Below are positions 26,000 to 34,142 of a DNA stretch of 64,000 bases, piece after piece; position 1 is the first letter of the stretch, and every line of letters starts with the position of its first letter. This stretch comes from an uncultured Clostridium sp. (lineage in GTDB: Bacteria > Bacillota > Clostridia > Clostridiales > Clostridiaceae): positions 137,710 to 201,709 of the forward strand of contig CAKVEW010000002.1 in assembly GCA_934746015.1 (NCBI GenBank). The letters are read 5' to 3'. The notes below the pieces were generated by a model. That model made no database searches, was not told the DNA's origin, and saw only the letters and a list, made by a program, of their open reading frames with translations. Position numbers and translations under genes: made by a program.

Positions 26000-26812
26000 T
26001 TATTCTCTTAAAATAAACATAGATGAACACCCTATACTTCCATGACTTTTCATTATCTCACTATAATCTATAAATTCAACTTCATACCCATTTTCTTTAA
26101 GCATTTCTGTAACAGATTTATTAGTACTTAATAACTTCTTATTGCCTAAATATACATAGTTAGTGCCTAAATCATCTGCATCCTTTTTAGATATTTCATA
26201 TAAATTCTTTATATATTTTTCTATTATCTTTTTATCATAAACATAAGGTGATATAACTGCACTTTCTTTATCTAGTGTGTTAAAAGCACAGTCTAAATGT
26301 ATTTTACTTTTATCAAAATTAATTGGAATAACTTTAGAATTACTTCCCAAATTTATTAAAACTTCTTGAAGTTCATTAGCTGCTTGAATAGTGGTTCTGC
26401 TACTTATTCCAACAAAAACAACATCTTTATACTTTATAACATCTCCACCTTCCATGTTATTCTTCATTTCATAATATCTAATATTGTTTTCTTTTACAAA
26501 ATTCACAAAATTTTCTGTTTCAATATCTCTTTCTTTTTTTCTCATTTTACTTACAAAAAGTATATTATCAACTGCAAAACCAATGTCTTGAGTAAAAACT
26601 TGATCAGCAGCATTTTTATTTATGTCTAAAAAATATAACTTTACATTATTTTTACTTAATGCATTTATAAACTTGTTATACTGACTATAAAGCAAATCCT
26701 GATTGATTTTATTATAATATTCATTATTTTTATCCGTTATTTTATAATTTACTGGATAACACAATATACAATATTTTAATTCATCACTTTGACAATAATT
26801 ATTTACCTTCAT
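26000..26812 (-). CDS. DDAH/amidinotransferase-family hydrolase
   Basis: A 270-aa protein of the guanidine-modifying (pentein) fold. Family landmarks are present: FTQDIGFAVDN, MEGGDVIKY, the catalytic His in KIHLDCAFN and the catalytic Cys near the C-terminus (HGSIGCSSM). Dimethylarginine dimethylaminohydrolases and related citrulline-forming enzymes share them. The substrate (methylarginine, arginine or another guanidine) cannot be assigned. AGGAG precedes the ATG; single-gene unit. Confidence 0.85.
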   Translation of the reverse strand: MKVNNYCQSDELKYCILCYPVNYKITDKNNEYYNKINQDLLYSQYNKFINALSKNNVKLYFLDINKNAADQVFTQDIGFAVDNILFVSKMRKKERDIETENFVNFVKENNIRYYEMKNNMEGGDVIKYKDVVFVGISSRTTIQAANELQEVLINLGSNSKVIPINFDKSKIHLDCAFNTLDKESAVISPYVYDKKIIEKYIKNLYEISKKDADDLGTNYVYLGNKKLLSTNKSVTEMLKENGYEVEFIDYSEIMKSHGSIGCSSMFILRE

Positions 26813-26975
26813 ATATTAACTCCTAATCTGTTAACCATTATTTAGCATTTTATATAAGTTACTGTAAATTACAATTTTTTATATAAATTATTCTAATAAC
26901 CTATATATTTATAATTTCAATAACAGACTTATAATATTCAATTATATTTTTTATTTTTCTTTGTATACTAAAGTA

Positions 26976-27689
26976 TTATTTAAATATTGGTAATTTATTC
27001 TTAAAGCTATAACTTAAATCTGCCTTTTTATCGTAATCATAAAAGCCAACTTCCCATAGCTTTGAATTTATTCTTGTAATTTCTTTTATGTTGTCCAAAT
27101 TGACAGCATAAGACTTATGTGTTCTTAGAATATTTTTATAGTTTATTTCTTTTATTATATTGTCTATACCATTTGTTCTTATATTAATAGAACCAACTCT
27201 AGTATGTATTATGCACTTTTTTAAATAGTATTCTAAAAACAAAATATCTTTATGATATATCTTTATTTGATTCCCATTTAAGTCCTTAAAGAAAATATAA
27301 TTATTCTTTTCTACCTTCTTTAAATGTCTTAAAAATTTATCTACTAGCTCAAATACTTTTTCAATATCATAGGGTTTTAATAAATAATCAAAACAATTAA
27401 CTTCATTTAAAGCTTCAATTATATATGATACCTGCCCACTAATAAAAACTATTGGAGTTATCTCATACTTATCTATTTTTCTTATGGATTTAGCAAAGTC
27501 TAATCCTGATCCTTTTTTTAATTTTGTATCTAGAAAAAATAAATCTATAATATTTTCACTTTCAATAATTTGCTTTGCTTCATTTTCACTTTCTGCTTCA
27601 TATACTCTTACATCTAAGAACTTTTCTTCAATGCATTTTTTCAGCATTTCTCTCTGATTAATTTCGTCCTCTAATACCAAAATATTCAT
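26976..27689 (-). CDS. LytTR-family response regulator
   Basis: A 237-aa two-domain regulator. The receiver domain (1-120) has the acidic pair (LEDE), phospho-Asp in IIDLFFLDTKL and the Lys of LLKPYD. The C-terminal LytTR DNA-binding domain (135-237) has the pattern ILFLEYYLKKCIIHTR, then KNILRTHKSYAVNLDNIKEI. This is the AgrA/ComE type that controls peptide signalling, bacteriocin or virulence genes. No histidine kinase is adjacent, so it is an orphan within view. AGGGGG precedes the ATG. Confidence 0.9.
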   Translation of the reverse strand: MNILVLEDEINQREMLKKCIEEKFLDVRVYEAESENEAKQIIESENIIDLFFLDTKLKKGSGLDFAKSIRKIDKYEITPIVFISGQVSYIIEALNEVNCFDYLLKPYDIEKVFELVDKFLRHLKKVEKNNYIFFKDLNGNQIKIYHKDILFLEYYLKKCIIHTRVGSINIRTNGIDNIIKEINYKNILRTHKSYAVNLDNIKEITRINSKLWEVGFYDYDKKADLSYSFKNKLPIFK

Positions 27690-27885
27690 TTATTTACCCC
27701 CTAAAACACCATTGCAATACTTTCTATTTTATACCATTTGCCACTTTATGTAAATATATAGAAAAATTTGTTTTTGTATTTTTATAATTATAATATAAAA
27801 ATATAAATTTATTATTAATGTTCCTATTATCATCAATATAGGCTTTTGAATATATTATCAATATAATATTTTTTTAGGAGCTTTT

Positions 27886-28707
27886 ATGAGATATTTTATT
27901 AAAACCTCTGATAATGCTAGAATTCTAGTTGAAGATTTAAATTCTGATTCAGATAAAACAATATTATTTATACATGGTTGGCCATTAAATCATAATGCCT
28001 ATGAATATCAACTTAACTTTTTTGGTGAAAAAGGATATAGATGTATAGGCATAGATTTAAGAGGGTTTGGAGAATCTGATAGACCTTTTAATTGCTATGA
28101 TTATGATACAATGGCTTCAGATATAAGAAAGATAGTTGATGTTCTTGATTTAAAAAATATTACTTTAGTTGGACATTCTATGGGTGGTGCCTTATCAATT
28201 AGATATATATCCAAGTATGATTCCCATAGAGTTTCTAAACTTTGTTTAATAGGGGCAGCTGCTCCTAGTTGGATAAAAACTAATGATAATCCCTATGGTT
28301 TTACAGAAGAAGAAGTAAATGAATTTATTAAAGAATCCTTAAATGATAGACCAAGCTTTATAAGAACAAAGGTTACTAATTTATTCTTTTTTAAGAATAC
28401 TCCAATAGAAATGCTAAATTGGTTTAATAGCATTGCTTTATCTGCTTCTCCTTGGGGAACCTTTAAGTGTTTAATTAGTTTAATGGATGAAAGACTATTT
28501 AATGATATAAGTAAGATAAAAGTTCCTACTTTAATTCTTCATGGAACTCATGATGTTATTTGTCCATATGAATTTAGTAAATATCTTCATGAAAATATAG
28601 AAAACTCTAAATTGATTCCTTTAACTGAAAGTGGACATGGCTCCTTTATTGAAGAAAAAGATAAAGTCAACAAAAACTTATTAAACTTTATTGAAGATAA
28701 CAATTAA
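27886..28707 (+). CDS. Alpha/beta hydrolase
   Basis: A 273-aa serine hydrolase. The oxyanion region (FIHGWPLNHNAYEY), nucleophile elbow (GHSMGG, Ser in the centre), acid (LHGTHDVICP) and C-terminal His (ESGHGSF) are all in order. It is close to the haloperoxidase/esterase-like group. Substrate unknown. TAGGAG precedes the ATG and a terminator follows; it is transcribed divergently from the LytTR gene, with 196 bp between them. Confidence 0.88.
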   Translation: MRYFIKTSDNARILVEDLNSDSDKTILFIHGWPLNHNAYEYQLNFFGEKGYRCIGIDLRGFGESDRPFNCYDYDTMASDIRKIVDVLDLKNITLVGHSMGGALSIRYISKYDSHRVSKLCLIGAAAPSWIKTNDNPYGFTEEEVNEFIKESLNDRPSFIRTKVTNLFFFKNTPIEMLNWFNSIALSASPWGTFKCLISLMDERLFNDISKIKVPTLILHGTHDVICPYEFSKYLHENIENSKLIPLTESGHGSFIEEKDKVNKNLLNFIEDNN

Positions 28708-28723
28708 AAAATATAAATTTCAT

Positions 28724-28745
28724 AAACTCCGCAAGGAGTTTTTTC
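28724..28745 (+). terminator. Terminator after the hydrolase gene
   Basis: AAACTCC / GGAGTTT stem with GCAA tetraloop and a T-run. Confidence 0.85.
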
Positions 28746-28807
28746 CTTAATCATTCACTTTTAACTTTTATATTCTAATTTTACTTCTGCAAAGAAGCTA
28801 TTCCCTA

Positions 28808-28827
28808 TTCATTTTTTCATTTCAATT
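28808..28827. repeat. 20-bp repeat shared with 4753-4772
   Basis: TTCATTTTTTCATTTCAATT is identical in both intergenic sites. Part of the same dispersed repeat class described at 4753. Confidence 0.4.
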
Positions 28828-28870
28828 TTGAGGATTCAAAAGAGAATTTTCATTCCCTCACTTCCTCTTC

Positions 28871-29692
28871 CTATACTTTATCTACCTTAATAGAAATTTT
28901 AAATACAAAATCTTCAGGTATAGAGGTTGATATTTCGTCTATTATTGCTTCTTCATAAGAATAACCACTTATATATAAATTATTATCCTTTATGTATCTT
29001 GCCATTTTTTCATAAACCTTATATGTCTTGTCATAATATCCATGAGAATATCCTATTAAGTATAGTCCCTTTGGCTTTTTTATTGTTTCATTATGTTTTT
29101 TCTCTTTTGGTAGTTTTGTAAAATAAAAGCTATATTTATCAAAATTATTTTTCATTAAATTTTCTTTGCTTATTATAGCTCCTACTGGATAACCATAATT
29201 TAATTCATTCTTAATACAATACTTTACATGTTCAGTATATGTGCCTATATCATACTCTTCATCTGTTTCCTGTATAGGCTCACTTAATATTAAATTTTCT
29301 TCTTCAACCTCTTCTAAAAATAATTCCTCACTTGAATTTATTCCTGAATTTATAGACTCTAATTTAACTTCTAGAATATTTATTATCCTTTTTAAATTTT
29401 CGATTTCCTTTTCCACTTGATTTTTTTCATATTTAAAAAGTTCTATAGTGTTTTGAGGATTTCTTTTATCCAAAAAATTTTTTATATCTTTTAAAGGCAT
29501 TCCTATTTCTTTTAGTACTAAAATTACATTAAAAACTTCTAGTTGATGATAGGAATAATATCTATATCCATTTTCCATTACCTTTTCTGGCTTAAACAAA
29601 TTTATTTCATCGTAATGAAATAAAGTCTTTTTCTTCACTCCACATATTTCTGCAAATTCTCCAGTTGTAAAAAATCTTTTTAAACTCTCCAC
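28871..29692 (-). CDS. MerR-family regulator with effector domain
   Basis: A 273-aa regulator. The winged helix-turn-helix is residues 1-75 (FTTGEFAEICGVKKKTLFHY, then ENGYRYYSYHQLEVFNVI). A dimerisation coiled coil covers about 80-125, followed by a ligand-binding domain of BmrR/GyrI type (150-273). Members of this class bind drugs and activate exporter genes. It is divergent from a MATE exporter, with 82 bp between the starts, so that exporter is the likely target. It begins at GTG 29692, after AGGAGG. Confidence 0.9.
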   Translation of the reverse strand: MESLKRFFTTGEFAEICGVKKKTLFHYDEINLFKPEKVMENGYRYYSYHQLEVFNVILVLKEIGMPLKDIKNFLDKRNPQNTIELFKYEKNQVEKEIENLKRIINILEVKLESINSGINSSEELFLEEVEEENLILSEPIQETDEEYDIGTYTEHVKYCIKNELNYGYPVGAIISKENLMKNNFDKYSFYFTKLPKEKKHNETIKKPKGLYLIGYSHGYYDKTYKVYEKMARYIKDNNLYISGYSYEEAIIDEISTSIPEDFVFKISIKVDKV

Positions 29693-29706
29693 TATAAAAC
29701 CTCCTA

Positions 29707-29737
29707 TTGACTATTCCCTTACAGGATACTTTAATAT
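29707..29737 (+). promoter_or_regulatory. MerR-type promoter of the MATE gene
   Basis: TTGACT and TAATAT are separated by 19 bp, the stretched spacer typical of MerR-activated promoters. An imperfect dyad (TATTCC ... GGATA) occupies the spacer. It directs transcription toward the MATE gene. The 17-bp alternative (TTTAAT) is also possible. Confidence 0.5.
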
Positions 29738-29774
29738 ATAAAAAGTGAAAAATCAACTAATATAGGAGGCAGAA

Positions 29775-31121
29775 ATGAATAATTCACTTGGAAAGAAAAT
29801 TACTTTCTTAAATTTAATTAAATTTACATTACCTACTGTTATAATGATGGTTTTCTTTTCTCTTTATACAATTATTGATGGTATATTTGTATCTAGATAT
29901 GTTGGGTCTAATGCTTTATCTGCTATAAATATAACATATCCAATTATCTCTATATTAATAGGAATAAGTGTAATGATGGCTACTGGTGGAAGTGCCATTG
30001 TTGCAAAGTTAATGGGAGAAGGTAAAAATAAGGAAGCAAAAGAAAGCTTCACTCTTATAACAATTACTTCAATAGTATTTGGGTTAATTATAGCTATATT
30101 TTCTTTACTATTTATAAAGAAAATTATTTACTTACTAGGATCAACTGATAGCTTGTATGAAAATTCTCATACTTATTTATTTACAATGTTACTTTTTACT
30201 CCTGTAATCATACTAAAAATGCTTTTTGATTACTTTTTAATTACAGCTGGTAATCCTAATTTAGGTTTAGTAAGTTCAATAATTGGAGGAGTAACAAATA
30301 TAATTTTAGATTATGTTTTTATTGTTCCTTTAAATCTAGGTATTTTAGGTGCTGCATTAGCAACCTGCATAGGGTACTTACTTCCATCAATAATTGGAAT
30401 TATCTATTTCTTTAATAAAAAGAATACCTTACATTTTGTTAAACCTAAATTTAACTTAAAAACAATATTACATAGTTGTAGCAATGGTTCTTCTGAAATG
30501 GTAACTCAAATTTCATCAGCTGTTACTACCTTTTTATATAACATAATAATGATAAAGCTTTTAGGTGAAAATGGAGTTGCATCTATAACTATAGTTTTAT
30601 ATTCTCAATTTTTATTAGTTTCAGCTTTTATAGGATTTACTTCTGGAGTATCCCCACGTATAAGCTATAATTTTGGTAGTAAAAATAACGAAGAACTTAA
30701 TAAAATTGTTAAATATAGCTATTCATTTATAGTGTTATTTTCTATTTTTACTTTTGCTATTTCAAAGCATTTATCTCCATTATTAGTTTCTATATTTGCA
30801 GGACACGGAACTGAAGTTTATCATATTGCCTTAAATGGGTTTAATTTATTTCAAATAAGCTTCTTATTATGTGGGATAAATATCTTTACATCTGGAATGT
30901 TTACTGCTTTTTCTAATGGTAAAGTATCTGCATTACTTTCACTTCTAAGAACTTTTATATTCTTATCAAGTGGAATAATATTTTTACCATCATTAATAGG
31001 TGTAAATGGTGTATGGCTTGCTGTTCCTCTTGCTGAAATTCTAACTTTAGCCTTTTCTTTATTTTATATTTATAAGCATAAACACACCTATGGCTATAGT
31101 TTCAAAACTAAGTTAGCTTAG
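29775..31121 (+). CDS. MATE family efflux transporter
   Basis: A 448-aa protein with about 12 helices. The N-terminus (LPTVIMMVFFSLYTIIDGIFVSRYVG) is typical of the MepA-like MATE subgroup. AGGAGG precedes the ATG. The divergent MerR-type gene and the stretched-spacer promoter between them argue for inducible drug export. Distinct from the first MATE protein in the window, with low similarity outside the family motifs. Confidence 0.92.
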   Translation: MNNSLGKKITFLNLIKFTLPTVIMMVFFSLYTIIDGIFVSRYVGSNALSAINITYPIISILIGISVMMATGGSAIVAKLMGEGKNKEAKESFTLITITSIVFGLIIAIFSLLFIKKIIYLLGSTDSLYENSHTYLFTMLLFTPVIILKMLFDYFLITAGNPNLGLVSSIIGGVTNIILDYVFIVPLNLGILGAALATCIGYLLPSIIGIIYFFNKKNTLHFVKPKFNLKTILHSCSNGSSEMVTQISSAVTTFLYNIIMIKLLGENGVASITIVLYSQFLLVSAFIGFTSGVSPRISYNFGSKNNEELNKIVKYSYSFIVLFSIFTFAISKHLSPLLVSIFAGHGTEVYHIALNGFNLFQISFLLCGINIFTSGMFTAFSNGKVSALLSLLRTFIFLSSGIIFLPSLIGVNGVWLAVPLAEILTLAFSLFYIYKHKHTYGYSFKTKLA

Positions 31122-31137
31122 TTTTAAATGTATAATG

Positions 31138-31173
31138 AAAAATGTAAAATTACATCAATAATTCTACATTTTT
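31138..31173 (+). terminator. Hairpin after the MATE gene (repeat-derived)
   Basis: 15-nt arms (AAAAATGTAAAATTA / TAATTCTACATTTTT) with one mismatch, a 6-nt loop and a terminal T-run. The arms share the ATGTAGAATT string with the repeat at 522. Confidence 0.6.
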
Positions 31174-31178
31174 AATTT

Positions 31179-31202
31179 GGAGCTGTTTTCTTAGACAGCT
31201 CC
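31179..31202. repeat. Inverted repeat at the end of the phosphodiesterase gene
   Basis: GGAGCTGT / ACAGCTCC perfect stem with an 8-nt loop. The stop codon of the minus-strand gene (31191-31193) lies in the loop. No T-run follows on either strand, so it may stabilise a 3' end rather than terminate alone. Confidence 0.5.
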
Positions 31203-31922
31203 ATTATTCTCTTCTAAAATTTCATTTAATAATTCTGGATAATCTGTAAAGGCCCCATCTACATTATTTTTAATTAACAATCTCATATGCATTGGATTAT
31301 TAACAGTAAATATGTTAACTTTTAAATTGTTTTCATGTGCTTCCTTTATTAATTCTTCTGATGCAACTATTAAACTTGGATGAATTGCATCTACTCCTAA
31401 ATCTTTTGCATATTCAACAACATTTATTATAGGACTTTCATATAGAATTCCTGTTTTTATATTACTAATAGCTTTTACTTTTTTTATAGATTCATGATTA
31501 AAGCTAGATATTATAATCTTGTCTTCTAGATTATAGGCTCTAATTAAATTAATGACATCTTCTTCTATTCCTTCATAATTAATAATATCTGTTTTTAATT
31601 CAATATTTAATAATATATCTATATCCTTAATTAACTCTAACACCTCTTCTAGTGTTGGAATGTGACATTCTTCATTATCTCTAAATAGTTTTTTTCTATT
31701 TTTAAATTTTTTTAGCTCTTCTAAGGTAAAATCTTTAATTAATCCTCTTCCAAGAAATGTACGCTGTACATCTTCATCATGTATTACAACTAACTTATTA
31801 TCTTTACTTTTATGAACATCAATTTCTAACCCTTTTGCCCCTGATTTTATTCCTTCTTTTAAAGAAAGTATTGTATTTTCTGGGTAATCAGAGCTTGCAC
31901 CCCTATGTGCAAAATTAATCAT
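31191..31922 (-). CDS. Glycerophosphodiester phosphodiesterase
   Basis: A 243-aa enzyme of the GDPD family. The catalytic segment NFAHRGASSDYPENTILSLKEG carries the HRG...PEN signature, and the EIDVHKSKDNKLVVIHDEDV region supplies the metal-binding Glu/Asp and second catalytic His. It would hydrolyse glycerophosphodiesters from phospholipid breakdown to glycerol-3-phosphate plus alcohol. Length fits the cytosolic UgpQ-like type (no signal peptide). AGGGAG precedes the ATG. Confidence 0.93.
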   Translation of the reverse strand: MINFAHRGASSDYPENTILSLKEGIKSGAKGLEIDVHKSKDNKLVVIHDEDVQRTFLGRGLIKDFTLEELKKFKNRKKLFRDNEECHIPTLEEVLELIKDIDILLNIELKTDIINYEGIEEDVINLIRAYNLEDKIIISSFNHESIKKVKAISNIKTGILYESPIINVVEYAKDLGVDAIHPSLIVASEELIKEAHENNLKVNIFTVNNPMHMRLLIKNNVDGAFTDYPELLNEILEENNGAV

Positions 31923-31981
31923 ATTTATCTTCTCCCTTTATAGATATTAATTTTTTATATTCTTAAATAACTATAATATTA

Positions 31982-32416
31982 TTATAAACTGTACTTTTTC
32001 ATTAATATAAGTTTATCTATTATTATGGCTATAACTATTCCAATGGTATAGCAAATTAAATCTGAAAATAAAAAGCCATGTCCTAATACTAATGATCCTA
32101 TTAAAGTACTTCTAACATTATTAATCCATTCCCCTTGATATAGTTGTGATATTTCTATTCCATAAGAAAATATTAAAGATATTATTGTAATTCTTTTTGT
32201 TGTAAACTTATTAAATATAAAAGCTAATCCTAAGTAAACCATAGTTGCCCATAATGTATCACCTGCATATTTTCCTAAAAAAATAGGCAAATAATAAATA
32301 TATTTTCTGGAAGCTAAGCCTAAGCACATAATAAGTAAAGTTAAAAATAAATAAATCATTCTATTTCTATTAAAATTACTTTTTCTATCATTAAATAATA
32401 CTTTTAAATCTATCAT
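31982..32416 (-). CDS. DUF2809-family membrane protein
   Basis: A 144-aa protein with four membrane helices. It shows DUF2809 features: LASRKYIYYLP, KYAGDTLWATMVYLG, SYGIEISQLYQGEWINNVRS and LVLGHGFLFSDLICYTIG. Function is not known. The Shine-Dalgarno sequence is weak (GGATAATATAAA). Confidence 0.85.
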   Translation of the reverse strand: MIDLKVLFNDRKSNFNRNRMIYLFLTLLIMCLGLASRKYIYYLPIFLGKYAGDTLWATMVYLGLAFIFNKFTTKRITIISLIFSYGIEISQLYQGEWINNVRSTLIGSLVLGHGFLFSDLICYTIGIVIAIIIDKLILMKKYSL

Positions 32417-32533
32417 TTTATATTATCCTTTATTTATATAATATCTCTTATAAATATACTAACACAATTAAATTATATACCCTTTATTTATTTTATAAAT
32501 ATAATGAATTTTATTATTATTCTATGAAAAAAA

Positions 32534-32555
32534 CACATCCTATGATGTGCTTTTT
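32534..32555 (-). terminator. Terminator of the first SOD gene
   Basis: CACATC / GATGTG core stem with a 4-nt loop and a T-run on the minus strand. Confidence 0.75.
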
Positions 32556-32569
32556 CTTCTACTTTAGAT

Positions 32570-33187
32570 TTAAATATTATGACAATCTTCGTAAAGCCCT
32601 TGGACTTTTCCCCAATCTATAACATTCCATATATTCTCAACATAATCTGCTCTTAAATTTTTATATTTTAAATAATAAGCATGCTCCCATACATCTATAG
32701 TCAAAATTGGAATTAAATCATCCATAACTGGTGAGTTTTGATTTACTCTTTTAACTATTGATAACTTTCCATCTTTATCTTTAACTAAAAATCCATATCC
32801 TGATCCAAACTGTGATATAGCTGCATTAGATAATTCTTCTTTTAAATTATCTACACTACCAAAAGTATTATTTATTTCTTCTAGTAGTTTACCTTCTGGT
32901 GACTTTTTAGGATTTGGAGATAGTATTGAAAAATATAAATTATGATTAGACACCCCTCCTCCATTATTAACAACTGCTGGTCTTATTTCTTCTGGTAAAT
33001 CAGCAATATCTTTTATTAATTTATCTAAGTTTTTCCCTTTTGTATACTCTTCATATCCTTCTAGAGCCTTATTTAAATTTGTTTCATAAGTTTGAAGGTG
33101 TTTACTATAATGTGTTTTTACAGTTTCTTCATCTATATATGGCTCTAATGCATTAAAATCATAGGGTAATGTTATTTTATTATACAT
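32570..33187 (-). CDS. Superoxide dismutase (Fe/Mn family), copy 1
   Basis: A 205-aa Fe/Mn-type SOD, which disproportionates superoxide. All four metal ligands can be placed: His in KTHYSK, His in VSNHNLYF, Asp and His in IDVWEHAYYLKY. The proton-relay Tyr (QTYETN) and a Mn-type Gln (VNQNSP) are present. Unusual points, shared with copy 2, are the VSNH motif, where most SODs have WNH, and LYF instead of FYW. The KHL instead of KHH is unique to this copy. It lies 153 bp downstream of copy 2, about three-quarters identical to it by eye. AAGGAG precedes the ATG. Confidence 0.9.
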   Translation of the reverse strand: MYNKITLPYDFNALEPYIDEETVKTHYSKHLQTYETNLNKALEGYEEYTKGKNLDKLIKDIADLPEEIRPAVVNNGGGVSNHNLYFSILSPNPKKSPEGKLLEEINNTFGSVDNLKEELSNAAISQFGSGYGFLVKDKDGKLSIVKRVNQNSPVMDDLIPILTIDVWEHAYYLKYKNLRADYVENIWNVIDWGKVQGLYEDCHNI

Positions 33188-33286
33188 AAGTTTTTCTCCT
33201 TAATTTTAATTTATCTACTAAATTATATATTTCATAAATTTAGTAGTTTATTTTAATTTATCCTTATATTGTGATTTTTATGCAAG

Positions 33287-33320
33287 AAAAAAGTGCACTG
33301 TTAAATGCACTTTTTATTTT
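33287..33320 (-). terminator. Terminator between the two SOD genes
   Basis: AAAAAGTGCA / TGCACTTTTT stem with an 8-nt loop; T-run on both sides. It separates the two SOD transcripts. Confidence 0.85.
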
Positions 33321-33340
33321 ATAATATTTTTATTTTACTT

Positions 33341-33958
33341 CTATATGTTATATTCTGCGTTGTAAAGTTCTTCAACTTTTCCCCAACATAATACATTCCA
33401 TATATTCTTTACATAATCTGGTCTTAAATTCTTGTATTTTAAATAATATGCATGTTCCCATACATCAATACCTAGAATTGGTACTAATCCATCCATATAT
33501 GGTGAATCTTGATTTGATTTCTTAACTATTGATAATTTTCCATCCTTATCTTTAACTAAGAATGCAAATCCAGCTCCAAATAAAGTTACTGCTGCATTAT
33601 TTAATTCTTCCTTTAATTTATCTACACTACCAAAAGTTTTATTAATTTCTTCTAATAACTTATCTTCTGGAGCCTTCTTTGCATTAGGAGAAAGAATTGA
33701 GAAATACAAGTTATGATTTGAAACTCCTCCACCATTATTAATAACTGCTGTTTTTATTCCTTCTGGTAATTCATTAACAGATTTTAATAATTGTTCTAAT
33801 GTTTTTCCTTTTGTATATTCCTCATTATTTTCTAATGCTTTATTTAAATTAGTCTCATAAGTTTTATGATGCTTTTCGTAGTGTGTTTTCATAGTTTCTT
33901 CATCTATATAAGGTTCTAACGCCTTAAAATCATATGGTAATTCTATTCTATTATACAT
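33341..33958 (-). CDS. Superoxide dismutase (Fe/Mn family), copy 2
   Basis: A 205-aa paralogue of the adjacent SOD. All ligands are present (KTHYEKHHKTY, VSNHNLYF, IDVWEHAYYL), with the ordinary KHH motif. The same unusual VSNH replacement occurs. GGGAGG-type ribosome binding site upstream. A candidate Fur/PerR-like box lies about 77 bp upstream of the start. Tandem duplication with a separate terminator for each copy suggests independent regulation. Confidence 0.9.
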   Translation of the reverse strand: MYNRIELPYDFKALEPYIDEETMKTHYEKHHKTYETNLNKALENNEEYTKGKTLEQLLKSVNELPEGIKTAVINNGGGVSNHNLYFSILSPNAKKAPEDKLLEEINKTFGSVDKLKEELNNAAVTLFGAGFAFLVKDKDGKLSIVKKSNQDSPYMDGLVPILGIDVWEHAYYLKYKNLRPDYVKNIWNVLCWGKVEELYNAEYNI

Positions 33959-34034
33959 AAAGTTCCCTCCCTTTTTTCTTTTATTATAGCATATAAAATA
34001 TACTTTTTCAATCTAATTTAGAATTATTTTCATT

Positions 34035-34049
34035 TAATATTAATTATCA
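34035..34049 (-). promoter_or_regulatory. Candidate Fur/PerR-type box upstream of SOD copy 2
   Basis: On the minus strand TGATAATTAATATTA matches the 7-1-7 consensus TGATAATnATTATCA at 12 of 14 positions. AT-rich background makes chance matches likely, so this is only a candidate. Confidence 0.3.
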
Positions 34050-34142
34050 TTTTCATTTAAATGCTAATATATCAATTTAATTTCTATCCTTCTTCCTTTT
34101 GCATAGAATAATTTACTTTATTAGTATTAGTAAACTTATATT

